IMG/VR virus record: IMGVR_UViG_3300042887_003609 | Location: 1 to 64,000 of that record | Length of the DNA stretch: 64,000 nucleotides | Reading direction: 5' to 3' (one strand) | Source of the DNA: a virus | Shown here: piece by piece, positions 46,363 to 54,778 of the stretch | How positions within the stretch are numbered: position 1 is the stretch's first letter | How the letters are laid out: each line of letters starts with the position of its first letter | The notes under the pieces: generated by a model | Told to the model about the DNA's origin: nothing | Database searches by the model: none | Seen by the model: the letters and a program-made list of their open reading frames with translations, nothing else | Position numbers and translations under genes: made by a program

Positions 46363-46959
46363 CTAATCAAAATTAAATTCGTCATAAGTCACTAAAGAAG
46401 CCTGATCTATTACCTTTGGAGTGTATAAAGATAGATACTTTGGGTTCTTAGAAAATATTTTAGATACCTTTTGAAACTTCTGTATCTTTATATATTTCTC
46501 CCATTCTTCCGGGTATCTTTTTGCTAGTGTTCTTTTAAATTGTCTCACTGCAGAAAATCCCCAAAGTTCTCTATTGGTAAACTTATATTTATTTGCGTAG
46601 TTAGTATAAAAGATCTTAGCAAGTTTAGAATCAGATTCTAAATTGTTATGAGTCACTTTTACATCTAACTCCTTAGACAAAATATAATTGACGTTATGTT
46701 TGGTATTTGGTTTATCACATGTACCTATAAACATATAACCTAAGTTTTCAGGTAATGCAATACCATCCCTTTCATCAAGTACAGTTTGCCAAAGTTTACC
46801 GTTAAACATCTTTACAATTTTTTTAAAAGTATCAATGTCTAACTCTTCATATTCCGGGTGCTCTTTTTTAAATTCTTCAAAAGTTAAAGAGTTTAATAGA
46901 TTTAAATGTTTCTTTCTAAATCTAGGAGCGTGTATATCAGGTGCCTTGAATGACTTCAT
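46363..46959 (-). CDS. Conserved phage protein of unknown function, head of tail-ring operon
   Basis: 198 residues, basic, mixed alpha/beta. Recognisable parts are SLTFEEFKKEHPEYEELDIDTF, ENLGYMFIGTCDKP and FTNRELWGFSAVRQFKRTLAKR. Proteins of this shape occur just upstream of ring-protein genes in crAss-like phages, but no activity is known to me. It is the first gene of the structural operon: a phage-type promoter motif (46968-46982) ends 8 bases before the ATG. Confidence 0.6.
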   Translation of the reverse strand: MKSFKAPDIHAPRFRKKHLNLLNSLTFEEFKKEHPEYEELDIDTFKKIVKMFNGKLWQTVLDERDGIALPENLGYMFIGTCDKPNTKHNVNYILSKELDVKVTHNNLESDSKLAKIFYTNYANKYKFTNRELWGFSAVRQFKRTLAKRYPEEWEKYIKIQKFQKVSKIFSKNPKYLSLYTPKVIDQASLVTYDEFNFD

Positions 46960-46967
46960 TGCTTGAC

Positions 46968-46982
46968 TACATTAATAAGATA
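46968..46982 (-). promoter_or_regulatory. Phage-type promoter motif for the tail-ring operon
   Basis: TATCTTATTAATGTA on the minus strand, the 15-base spacing variant of the motif, with one base changed in the first box. Confidence 0.5.
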
Positions 46983-46998
46983 CAAAAAATTAGGGACA

Positions 46999-48186
46999 TT
47001 AAATAGCATTATAAATAAACTCTGCAATCTTACCTTCATCATAAGAATGTATATCAATTATAGCTGCCCGTTTGTTACCTACAAATTTATTATGATAATG
47101 ATAATAATCTGTTTTAGATAGACTTGGTAGTATCTTTAAAGTAAAACCGGTACTCTCATCTTCAGTAATATATTCTATAGTTTTCTTTTTATGATAGTGA
47201 CCTGTATATAGAGTTCTATATTTAGTAATACCCCATGCTGCTGAATTTTCAGTTGCATAAATTATAAGTGAATTTTTAGTGTTTGTATCACCATGTTCAA
47301 AAGCAAAGAAATTATCACCACATGTAAATACTTTTCTTTCATCATATTCTACATGCCAGTGAATATTTTCTTCTCTTATTGCTTTAGATAAGGCATGTGC
47401 TAAATGATAAGAAGATAATCTATCATGATTACCCGGAATATACACAACATGTAATTCATTAGCATATTCTGACATGTATCTAATAGAATTAAATAAAGCA
47501 TCAAATGCTTGCTTATACATATCATAAGCCATTGGATATTGACCAATTGGCGTACCGGATGTAGTAGTTCCTAAAAAGGTATCTACATTTAGAATATCTC
47601 CACCTATAACATAGTATAACTTATCTATATTATAGATCTTATCTGTTTTAGTTATAAGATTAACTACAGCTTCTGTATACTCTTCTGTTATATTATCATT
47701 TTCTATTTTACCAAAATGTATATCTTGTATAGATAAAACAGCACAAATATCTTCTAGATTATTTTTTTCTTTTTTTAATCTAGTTAAAGGTTTATAACTA
47801 GGATTATAATTTTTTAATAAATCTTCTAATAAAGTTTCTTCAGTTTTCTTAATTTGAGTTACTAAAGCAGAAACCAACCATTTGTCATTCTGTTGTTTAT
47901 TCCAGTATTGAGATAGTTTCCAGACTTCTGTATCAATGTTTAATAACTTAATGATTTCTTCAGGTGTCTTAGGATTTTTACTTGTTATACATTCTATCCT
48001 ACTCTCTCCTTTTTCTAAGTTAACTGATTGAGTGTAAGTAACTTGATTAGATGATTTACTAACTAATTCTTTTTTTAATTTAAGGTAAGTTTCTAAATCT
48101 AGATTTAATGATTTAGCACAATAGGCATTAGATTTTTTCCATTTTAATGATGCCTCCACCCTTTTCAATAGTTTAGTATTGTTCAT
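46999..48186 (-). CDS. Calcineurin-like metallophosphoesterase
   Basis: 395 residues. All five metal-binding blocks are present: DIH (155-157), GGDILN (195-200), GNHD (252-255), EHGD (297-300) and GHYH (329-332). The first 45 residues look like a helix-turn-helix (LLKRVEASLKWKKSNAYCAK). The insert GTTTSGTPIG (206-215) is typical of phage members. Possible roles are a DNA 3'-5' nuclease (SbcD/Mre11-like), RNA or nucleotide phosphatase. It has its own phage-type promoter motif (48205-48219) and lies alone between fibre B and the ring operon. Confidence 0.85.
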   Translation of the reverse strand: MNNTKLLKRVEASLKWKKSNAYCAKSLNLDLETYLKLKKELVSKSSNQVTYTQSVNLEKGESRIECITSKNPKTPEEIIKLLNIDTEVWKLSQYWNKQQNDKWLVSALVTQIKKTEETLLEDLLKNYNPSYKPLTRLKKEKNNLEDICAVLSIQDIHFGKIENDNITEEYTEAVVNLITKTDKIYNIDKLYYVIGGDILNVDTFLGTTTSGTPIGQYPMAYDMYKQAFDALFNSIRYMSEYANELHVVYIPGNHDRLSSYHLAHALSKAIREENIHWHVEYDERKVFTCGDNFFAFEHGDTNTKNSLIIYATENSAAWGITKYRTLYTGHYHKKKTIEYITEDESTGFTLKILPSLSKTDYYHYHNKFVGNKRAAIIDIHSYDEGKIAEFIYNAI

Positions 48187-48204
48187 TTTATGGGGTTATG
48201 GTTA

Positions 48205-48219
48205 TACAATAATAATATA
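48205..48219 (-). promoter_or_regulatory. Phage-type promoter motif for the metallophosphoesterase gene
   Basis: TATATTATTATTGTA on the minus strand, the 15-base spacing variant, 18 bases before the ATG at 48186. Confidence 0.5.
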
Positions 48220-48244
48220 TTTTCTTTAATATCTCTATAAAATA

Positions 48245-48274
48245 ATAAACCCTGGATTTTAACCCAGGGTTTAT
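48245..48274 (-). terminator. Terminator of the 1,259-residue fibre gene
   Basis: An 11-bp perfect stem (ATAAACCCTGG with its complement, arms 48245-48255 and 48264-48274) and an 8-base loop, followed on the minus strand by T-rich sequence. Its core AAACCCTG/CAGGGTTT recurs in the terminator at 55671-55701. Confidence 0.75.
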
Positions 48275-48367
48275 CTAACCTCTAAAACCAACAAAAGAGA
48301 TTAACGAATGTATACATATATAATATAGTATTAACCTCTAATATTAGCAAGATAAATTTTATTTATT

Positions 48368-51300
48368 TTACCAAGAGTTTTCCGTTAATTCTACTTTAGC
48401 TACAACCTGCATAGTAAGAGTTCCTCCTCCCACATACGTAGGTGCTGTGAACACCATCGAAAGTTCTTGTGAAGCCCCCGCTGTATATGTCATCAATGCC
48501 GTACCCGTAATAGAGCCGTCACCTTGAGTACCACTTGTTCCTATTGCAGTAATTGATGAAGTTCCACCAACTCTCTTGAATCCAAAAGTATTTGTTTCAA
48601 CCATGTAATCACCTACGGTTACTCCCGTTGCAGTACCACTAATTGCAGTTACTACGGCAACCCATTTAACGGTAACATTCCATGCACGATTGCTGCCTTC
48701 GGGAATAATTAAGTTTGTAGTACCCGTTCCATCAAGAGATAGTGTTAGTGTAGTACCCGTAGTTACGGAAGCACTTCTTCTTCTTGATACTAATTGAGAT
48801 GCTTGAGAGTCACCTCTATTTAAAATTAAACTACCATTTGCATGAGCAATTTGACCATATAAGTATGTATCACTTTGTAATCCGAAAGTTATAGAATAAA
48901 CATTGCGTGTTGTACTATTTGTACCGAATGAATGACTATTGTTTGCTTGAGCGCTTGCCCCATTTCCAATAGCAATTGCATAATTAGCCGCACACCCAAT
49001 ACTATTTTGAAAACCTAAAGTAAAATTTCTAATTCCACTGCTTGAGATTGTATTGTTATGCCCATAGGCTGCACTGTTTTCAGAAGATACTGTATTTTCC
49101 AATCCAAATGATGCACTCTCATTTCCACTAACTAAACTTCCCATAAAAGACGCGCTGTTGCGTGCATTTGCCCTACTATTACACCCTGCAGAAAATGAAC
49201 CATTCCCATTAGCCGTATTTAATGTTCCTCCAGCAATAGAAGCATAACCACCAATTGCAGTGTTTAAATATCCACCTCCAACAAATGAATAAACACCACT
49301 TGATGTGTTATAAACTCCCCCAACAATAGCACTTCTACATCCAGTCGCACTATTATTTGCACCGCCACCAACAAATGCTGTATGACAAGTCGCACAATTA
49401 TCTTGACCTCCTGATACCGTACTTTGTAAACCAATAGCCTTATTGTTTCTACCTCCACCAATTGTACTAAATACTTGTGTAGCACAGTTATTATTACCTC
49501 CACCAACAGTTGCCGCTAAATCACACGCTATATTTTCATAACCGCCTCCAACAAATGAAGAAGTACCCGTAGCCAAGTTGTTGCAACCTCCACCTATGAA
49601 TGCTGATATACAAGCGCAATTGGAAAATCCTCCCGCTATGGATGAATATGCACCTAATGCTCTGTTTCGTTCGCCTCCTCCAATAGAAGAATAAATACCA
49701 CAAGTTGCATTACTACGACCACCTCCTATAATAGTATTATCACCAATACTACTATTATTATTCCCTCCACCAATAAATGATGAACCACCCGACACAACAT
49801 TGCCTTTGCCTGAACCTAAAGCAGAATATGCACCACTTACAGAATTTGAATCTCCACCGAGAACAGCGGAATATACACCAGTAGCACCATTTCTAAATCC
49901 ACCAACAACAGATGCTAACCATCCTGCACCATTTTCCTGACCTCCACCTACAAACGCTCTTCCAAGCCCTGATGCAACATTACACACCCCACCTACTACT
50001 ACAGAACAATCGGTTGTTGCACAATTTCCACGTCCTCCACCAACAAAAGACGCATATCCTGTTGCTTGGTTACCACATCCACCAACTACACTTGAATAAA
50101 CATTAGTAGCGCAGTTGTTTTGCCCTCCACCTACTAAAGTAAAATTACAAGTTGCTTGATTTTGTTGACCACCTACAATAGCACTTGTTCTTCCCGAAGA
50201 TAAATTAGTTTGTCCTGCACCAACAAATGAGTAATTACCACTTGAAGTATTTCCATTACCCGCTACAATACCTGAATATTGACCACTTGCAGAATTTGAT
50301 GTTCCTCCAACTACAACAGACTTTAAAACACTTGCGTTGTTTAGGTTTCCTCCAACTACAACTGAACCATTACCACTTGCAGTATTAGATGCACCACCAA
50401 CCACAATTGAAATATATCCACTTGCACTATTTTGTCTACCCCCAGATATTGTGGAATAAGATGCAGTTGTACTATTTGACAAGCCTCCTAATATAGATGA
50501 AAAATATCCACTTGCAGTGTTTGAACTTCCTCCAACTACAATTGCTCTACTATTGCTTGCATTATTTAAACATCCACTACCAACAAATGAACAAGCACCC
50601 GTAGCCAAGTTGTTAGAGCCACCACCAATGAATGCCGATGTACAAGCGCAGTTAGAGAATCCACCCGCTACAACGGAATATGAGCCTAATGCACGGTTAA
50701 GTTCTCCACCTAAAATTGAAGAACAAGTACAACTTGCCGTATTGGATGCTCCACCTCCAATGAAAGAACGAGTTGCACTTGCCGTGTTTGAACTACCACT
50801 ACCTATAAATGAATTACACCCACTTGCATTATTACCTCTACCGCCACCAACAAATGCATATAAATTACTTGCCGAGTTAATTCTTCCTCCTGCTACTGTG
50901 GCAGCATTTCCACTCGTTGAATTAGCACTTCCACCACCAATAACTCCATATAATGAACTATTTGAATTACTATTACCTCCACTTATAGTTGATACTGAAC
51001 CACTTGCACAGTTACTTGAACCACCACCTATAAATGAACCAGCACCACTTGCAACATTGTTATTGCCACCACCTATAAAAGACCCATAAGTAGTTGCTCT
51101 ATTTCCACAACCACCTACAACAGATGAATAAGTTGAAGTGGCACAATTAGATTGACCACCGCCAACAATTCCAAAGTTGCCTTGAGAAATATTATATTCT
51201 CCTCCACCAAGATATGAAGCAAATCCTGTAGCACAGTTTATATGCCCCGCACCAATTCCTGAATACCACTCGGTTGCCTTCATGTTTTCACCACCTGAAA

Positions 51301-52147
51301 TGGTTGAATAACAACCTGAAGCAGTGTTTCTTTGTCCACCACTTACGGTAGCAAGAAATCCCGCTTTATTACAATATCCACCAGAAACCGTTGAAAGTAA
51401 ATCTAATGCCGAATTACAAGCACCATTTCCAACAAAACTTGCCGTTCCAAGAGCGCAGTTATTTAAACCACCACCTATTGAAGCATAAAGACCTATAGAT
51501 TTATTTGCAGAACCTCCTAAAATTGAAGAGTAGCATCCCGATGAAATGTTATTTATACCCGCTCCTACAAATGCTCCATCACCACTTGCACAGTTATTCT
51601 GACCACCAAGTACAGCAGAATAATTACCTAATGCCGTATTACCTACATCTGATCTTTGTGTAGAAAGTAAACCAAGACCTTCTTCATATACACCTCCACC
51701 ACCAACAGTAGTCCATTCAGTTCCATCCCAACTGTTTATAATAAACTCATCAGTGTTATAAATCATTAAACCAATTGCAGGAGATACAATAGCATCTCTT
51801 TGAGCAACGGTCATCTTTGGAAATAATACTCCTTTAGTTGTAGATGAAATTTCTAATATAGCAGATGCATCATTAGCTGAAGAATCTCCAACTTTTAATG
51901 GACCTGAAATTGCTGTTTTGTCAATAGCTAAAAATAATTGTGCTAAATTTCCATCAGGATCCTCTAATGCTCTTAGAGTTGTAGACATAGGACCAGAACC
52001 TGCTAACTGCAGATAGTCCCCGTAAATTGTTGAATTAATTGCATCAACTAAAGCATTCAAATGTCCAAACTTAACAGCACCTAATTGGTCACCTTGTTTA
52101 AGATATGGATCTGGACTTTGAGGAATAAACCTTTGTAATTTTGCCAT
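48368..52147 (-). CDS. Tail fibre B: trimeric beta-roll adhesin with cysteine-rich repeats
   Basis: 1,259 residues. Residues 1-150 are a virion-attachment part (MAKLQRFIPQSPDPYLKQGD; a tail-fibre-like stretch LFPKMTVAQRDAI). About 155-1080 is a long array of ~15-residue units of the form xSxIGGGxNNxASGxY, the left-handed beta-roll pattern of YadA-type adhesin heads, here full of cysteines (NNCA, SNCA). 1080-1259 is a non-repetitive beta domain (QASQLVSRRRSASVTTGTTL onward), the probable tip. It should bind the host surface. The sequence is visibly richer in G+C than neighbours. A 16-bp inverted repeat and promoter-like motif precede the ATG. Confidence 0.85.
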   Translation of the reverse strand: MAKLQRFIPQSPDPYLKQGDQLGAVKFGHLNALVDAINSTIYGDYLQLAGSGPMSTTLRALEDPDGNLAQLFLAIDKTAISGPLKVGDSSANDASAILEISSTTKGVLFPKMTVAQRDAIVSPAIGLMIYNTDEFIINSWDGTEWTTVGGGGVYEEGLGLLSTQRSDVGNTALGNYSAVLGGQNNCASGDGAFVGAGINNISSGCYSSILGGSANKSIGLYASIGGGLNNCALGTASFVGNGACNSALDLLSTVSGGYCNKAGFLATVSGGQRNTASGCYSTISGGENMKATEWYSGIGAGHINCATGFASYLGGGEYNISQGNFGIVGGGQSNCATSTYSSVVGGCGNRATTYGSFIGGGNNNVASGAGSFIGGGSSNCASGSVSTISGGNSNSNSSLYGVIGGGSANSTSGNAATVAGGRINSASNLYAFVGGGRGNNASGCNSFIGSGSSNTASATRSFIGGGASNTASCTCSSILGGELNRALGSYSVVAGGFSNCACTSAFIGGGSNNLATGACSFVGSGCLNNASNSRAIVVGGSSNTASGYFSSILGGLSNSTTASYSTISGGRQNSASGYISIVVGGASNTASGNGSVVVGGNLNNASVLKSVVVGGTSNSASGQYSGIVAGNGNTSSGNYSFVGAGQTNLSSGRTSAIVGGQQNQATCNFTLVGGGQNNCATNVYSSVVGGCGNQATGYASFVGGGRGNCATTDCSVVVGGVCNVASGLGRAFVGGGQENGAGWLASVVGGFRNGATGVYSAVLGGDSNSVSGAYSALGSGKGNVVSGGSSFIGGGNNNSSIGDNTIIGGGRSNATCGIYSSIGGGERNRALGAYSSIAGGFSNCACISAFIGGGCNNLATGTSSFVGGGYENIACDLAATVGGGNNNCATQVFSTIGGGRNNKAIGLQSTVSGGQDNCATCHTAFVGGGANNSATGCRSAIVGGVYNTSSGVYSFVGGGYLNTAIGGYASIAGGTLNTANGNGSFSAGCNSRANARNSASFMGSLVSGNESASFGLENTVSSENSAAYGHNNTISSSGIRNFTLGFQNSIGCAANYAIAIGNGASAQANNSHSFGTNSTTRNVYSITFGLQSDTYLYGQIAHANGSLILNRGDSQASQLVSRRRSASVTTGTTLTLSLDGTGTTNLIIPEGSNRAWNVTVKWVAVVTAISGTATGVTVGDYMVETNTFGFKRVGGTSSITAIGTSGTQGDGSITGTALMTYTAGASQELSMVFTAPTYVGGGTLTMQVVAKVELTENSW
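48880..51690 (-). repeat. Degenerate ~45-base tandem repeats encoding the fibre B beta-roll
   Basis: About 60 imperfect units of 14-16 codons (typically 15) with conserved GG(G)xxN and ASG. The boundaries are approximate. Some units form larger duplications: the stretch near 49563-49680 recurs, diverged, at about 50590-50710. Confidence 0.8.
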
Positions 52148-52208
52148 GATATTATAATTTTTGAAGTAGTACTACCTATATATAATATACTCCAAAAATT
52201 ATAATATC
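52148..52208. promoter_or_regulatory. Perfect 16-bp inverted repeat enclosing the fibre B promoter
   Basis: Arms 52148-52163 (GATATTATAATTTTTG) and 52193-52208 are exact complements around a 29-base loop. The loop holds a TATATTATA promoter-like stretch (minus strand, within 52173-52189) and a 10-bp palindrome GTAGTACTAC (52166-52175). The repeat abuts the start codon at 52147. It could be an operator, a switch structure or a terminator for the upstream DUF2061 operon. Confidence 0.6.
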
Positions 52209-52215
52209 GCAAAGA

Positions 52216-52416
52216 TTATTTCAGTCTGATGTATTTATACCATACTCGTTCATGTATATAGTATAATACCATTTTGGTAATTAGTTCTACCCCACCAATT
52301 TTTAATCCGGTAGACATGTTACCTGTAATAATATACCCTAAGAGAATAGTATCAATTGTGCCTACTATTCTCCAGGTAATTGTTTTTAATATATGTCTTA
52401 GTTTGTCACTACTCAT
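52216..52416 (-). CDS. DUF2061 membrane protein
   Basis: 66 residues. TWRIVGTIDTILLGYIITGN, then GGVELITKMVLYYIHERVW, is the full DUF2061 signature with two hydrophobic helices. In bacteria this family is found beside or fused to sulfate-assimilation genes, especially APS kinase (recollection), so its presence here supports the sulfation reading of the operon. Its biochemical role is not known. The start overlaps the end of the nucleotidyltransferase gene (ATGA). Last gene of the operon, 69 bases before fibre B. Confidence 0.88.
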   Translation of the reverse strand: MSSDKLRHILKTITWRIVGTIDTILLGYIITGNMSTGLKIGGVELITKMVLYYIHERVWYKYIRLK

Positions 52417-52760
52417 AAACCCATTTCTTTACGAATTTTTGTAGCAGATATTTCCTTAATATGATCAGGTACTTCTATTTGTTCTACCTTGTATCCTACA
52501 TCTCTTCCATAGTACACACCTTCAATATCCGGAATAATCATTACTTTAACCTTATCTTCAGATATATAAGATTTAAGACTATCTTCAATCATTGCTTTAA
52601 CTTGTTCTGCAGTGAATGGATTTTTTTCATCAGTAGGTACATCTCTAATTGCAATTAGAACCGGAAGTTTTTTTTCTTCTAATAGAGTATCTACAAGATA
52701 CTTATGACCCCCATGAAAGATTTGGTATCTACCAATCATTAAACTATATTTATTCTTCAT
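52413..52760 (-). CDS. Cytidylyltransferase-fold nucleotidyltransferase
   Basis: 115 residues, a minimal HxGH-class nucleotidyltransferase: LMIGRYQIFHGGHKYLV with HGGH at 16-19, YYGRDVGYKV (83-92), and the C-terminal ISATKIR (104-110) that binds nucleotide phosphates. Length is about two thirds of a typical NMN adenylyltransferase. Proteins of this type are often next to or fused to APS kinases in phages and marine bacteria (recollection). Substrate unknown; ATP sulfurylase is not supported, since that enzyme is far larger with a different HxxH context. It overlaps both neighbours. Confidence 0.8.
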   Translation of the reverse strand: MKNKYSLMIGRYQIFHGGHKYLVDTLLEEKKLPVLIAIRDVPTDEKNPFTAEQVKAMIEDSLKSYISEDKVKVMIIPDIEGVYYGRDVGYKVEQIEVPDHIKEISATKIRKEMGL

Positions 52761-53511
52761 AATGCTTTTTATAAACCTTTGTACAAATATCTATAAATTC
52801 TTCTTGAGTAAAAACATTTTTCATGATATTTATTTTTTTATGCACCCATTGTAAATTACCAATACTGTAACCTTGATCTGAATTGATTCTGTCAAGAGAA
52901 GCGTTACCAACACCAAATTTATTTTTAGTAACATTGCTAAATACTAAATCCATTCCAGACAAGGCGCATTTTTTATTTTGATTTAAATAAAGCTCTTCTA
53001 AATACTCAATATCAATATCAAAAATAATGTTTCTACTTAAAGCTCCTCTTTTTATTGCTGTAAAAAAAGTTAAAGCTATATGTTCAGTACCTTTCCAATT
53101 TTTGTGAAAATTTCGTTTAGCGTGATGAATACAACCACAAGAAGTAGTATCACCTATTCTTAATGCTTTAGTACTAACTACTTTATCACTTCCACAATCA
53201 CATTTACAATACCAAGCTTTTCTACCATTTCTAGATAACGTTTGAGAAATAACTGTTAGTTTTCCAAATTTTTGATTTATTAAATTTACATTATTCACAA
53301 CTAAACATCCACAACTTGCATATTTACTATTTAATAAATAATTTCTACTTACATACTTTTCATTTCCACAATCACATTTACATTTAATAAGAGTAATATT
53401 ACTAACTTTTCCAGTTTTAGATGTTTGTTTACTACTTTTAAAATCATCTAAAACTAAAAGATTCCCAAATTTCTTACCAACAATTGACTTATCAAATGGA
53501 CGGTTTTTCAT
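52750..53511 (-). CDS. Free-standing HNH homing endonuclease with two zinc-finger modules
   Basis: 253 residues. Two related modules, each KFGxLxV ... CKCDCG ... CGC (about 12-69 and 81-127), probably bind DNA via zinc. The C-terminal HNH-like nuclease shows KKCALSGMDL (180-189), NASLDRINSDQGYSIGNLQW (203-222) and H224 with KKIN. Such genes are selfish mobile elements that copy themselves into uninfected alleles. It overlaps the APS kinase end by 20 bases and the nucleotidyltransferase start by 11, so it sits inside the sulfation operon without breaking it. Confidence 0.85.
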   Translation of the reverse strand: MKNRPFDKSIVGKKFGNLLVLDDFKSSKQTSKTGKVSNITLIKCKCDCGNEKYVSRNYLLNSKYASCGCLVVNNVNLINQKFGKLTVISQTLSRNGRKAWYCKCDCGSDKVVSTKALRIGDTTSCGCIHHAKRNFHKNWKGTEHIALTFFTAIKRGALSRNIIFDIDIEYLEELYLNQNKKCALSGMDLVFSNVTKNKFGVGNASLDRINSDQGYSIGNLQWVHKKINIMKNVFTQEEFIDICTKVYKKHYEE

Positions 53512-53962
53512 TTGTGTTTTTTATTAAATTAATTACTTTATATACAGATGCTAATTCTGGTTCTTCTGATGTGTTAATTACTAAATCAGCATCTTCCGGT
53601 ACATCAAAATCTAAAACATGAAAGTTTTCTCTACCTCTAAGATCTGTAGCATGATAATGTAGATAAACCCATTTTACATTTTCATTTAGTTTAGATAAAT
53701 ATTCTCTAGCTTCTTTATATGGATATACTAAAGTAACTATAACCAAATCTAATTCAAAAGATAAATAGTGAGCAATATCAGAAGCTGTTTTTAGATTACT
53801 AAGTCTTCCTTCCTTTGTATAACTTTTATTGTTAAACATTTGTCTTAGTATATCACCATCTATATGATCAAAGAGTAAACCCCGGTCATTTAAATCAGCT
53901 TTTAATAAATGAGCTATTGTTGACTTACCAGAATGGGGTTGTCCAAATAATACTAATATCAT
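53492..53962 (-). CDS. cysC: APS kinase-like P-loop kinase
   Basis: 156 residues, shorter than usual APS kinases (about 200). Walker A is GQPHSGKS (7-14), the substrate loop is HIDGDILRQ (33-41), then EGRLSNLKTASDIAHYL (51-67) and VTLVYPYKEAREYL (76-89), all in APS-kinase order. The C-terminus keeps FHVLDFDVPEDADLVINT. The family phosphorylates adenylylsulfate to PAPS, the sulfate donor for the sulfotransferase encoded directly upstream, with which it overlaps by 4 bases (ATGA). ATP sulfurylase is not in view and would come from the host. Confidence 0.82.
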   Translation of the reverse strand: MILVLFGQPHSGKSTIAHLLKADLNDRGLLFDHIDGDILRQMFNNKSYTKEGRLSNLKTASDIAHYLSFELDLVIVTLVYPYKEAREYLSKLNENVKWVYLHYHATDLRGRENFHVLDFDVPEDADLVINTSEEPELASVYKVINLIKNTNEKPSI

Positions 53963-54777
53963 TTTGTATATCTAAAATATTGATTGTACCATTGGAAGTT
54001 ATCCCAAATCCAGTTAGTAACATCTTTACCCAAAATAGTTTTAGCTTGAGAAGGTACAGGTTCTAATCTTGTTCTAATAACATGATCACCATATATACCA
54101 TATACACTATCATCTTCTTGAGTAATCTGAGGAATATTATCAAAGTCATGCTTATACTGAGGTACACCTAAGTACTCATATATCTTACGCATTTCTTCAT
54201 CTGGATATAAACATAAATCTTCAAACTTTACAAAGTGGATATGCTTATCAATACCCTGTCTGATAATTTCATTTAACCTTTCAACGGCCATTCCTACAGG
54301 TTGAGATGCTAACCAAGCATCAACTCTTTTAGGAGTTGTAGTACCTCTCATTTCAGCATGACTAACAATAGGATCAGTTTTATCTTGATTCTTTCTAAAG
54401 TTCTTTTCCATAGAAGCAATGATATCTCTCATATCTCTAACCATACAAATAATTTTTGGTTGTGGATAAAAGCTATTTAAAAAATCATAGTGTATACCCC
54501 AGCCACGTGATTTATCTATAACATATTTTTTATCTGTAATAGAATTAAAGAATCCTTCTACACCTTCTTTACAAAAACCTAAGAAAGCATCTTTCATTAG
54601 TTGATGATCCTGAGCTTTAAACTCAGGAGAATCTGTATAGTTTGCTCTTGCTGCAAATACTAATTCTAAAACACCACTAGTAGGTGTTACATAAAAATCT
54701 GGGTTTTGACCAAGTATATTTTGTAATAATGTACTTCCACTTCTTGGTAAAGATGAGTTAAAAAATATTTTTTCCAT
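53959..54777 (-). CDS. PAPS-dependent sulfotransferase
   Basis: 272 residues. The 5'-phosphosulfate loop is SSLPRSGSTLLQNIL (8-22), and the 3'-phosphate region is CMVRDMRDIIASMEKNFR (about 110-127); FVKFEDLCLYPDEEM is the conserved mid-domain strand. It is a cytosolic sulfotransferase-fold enzyme that moves sulfate from PAPS to a hydroxyl or amine, most likely on a glycan or other surface molecule. It starts one base after the GT9-like gene ends and overlaps the APS kinase start, so donor synthesis and transfer are co-expressed. Confidence 0.87.
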   Translation of the reverse strand: MEKIFFNSSLPRSGSTLLQNILGQNPDFYVTPTSGVLELVFAARANYTDSPEFKAQDHQLMKDAFLGFCKEGVEGFFNSITDKKYVIDKSRGWGIHYDFLNSFYPQPKIICMVRDMRDIIASMEKNFRKNQDKTDPIVSHAEMRGTTTPKRVDAWLASQPVGMAVERLNEIIRQGIDKHIHFVKFEDLCLYPDEEMRKIYEYLGVPQYKHDFDNIPQITQEDDSVYGIYGDHVIRTRLEPVPSQAKTILGKDVTNWIWDNFQWYNQYFRYTK

Positions 54778-54778
54778 A

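Noticed and set aside
50517-51089. Long antisense, Pro/Leu-rich open frames inside the fibre genes (also 56997-57266, 57468-57683, 57744-58037, 58209-58445)
   Set aside because: They mirror the Gly/Asn repeat coding of the opposite strand, have repetitive low-complexity products and no promoters, so they are shadows.
52413-52760. ATP sulfurylase identity for the small nucleotidyltransferase
   Set aside because: 115 residues is far too short and the ISATKIR C-terminus fits the cytidylyltransferase/NMN adenylyltransferase group.
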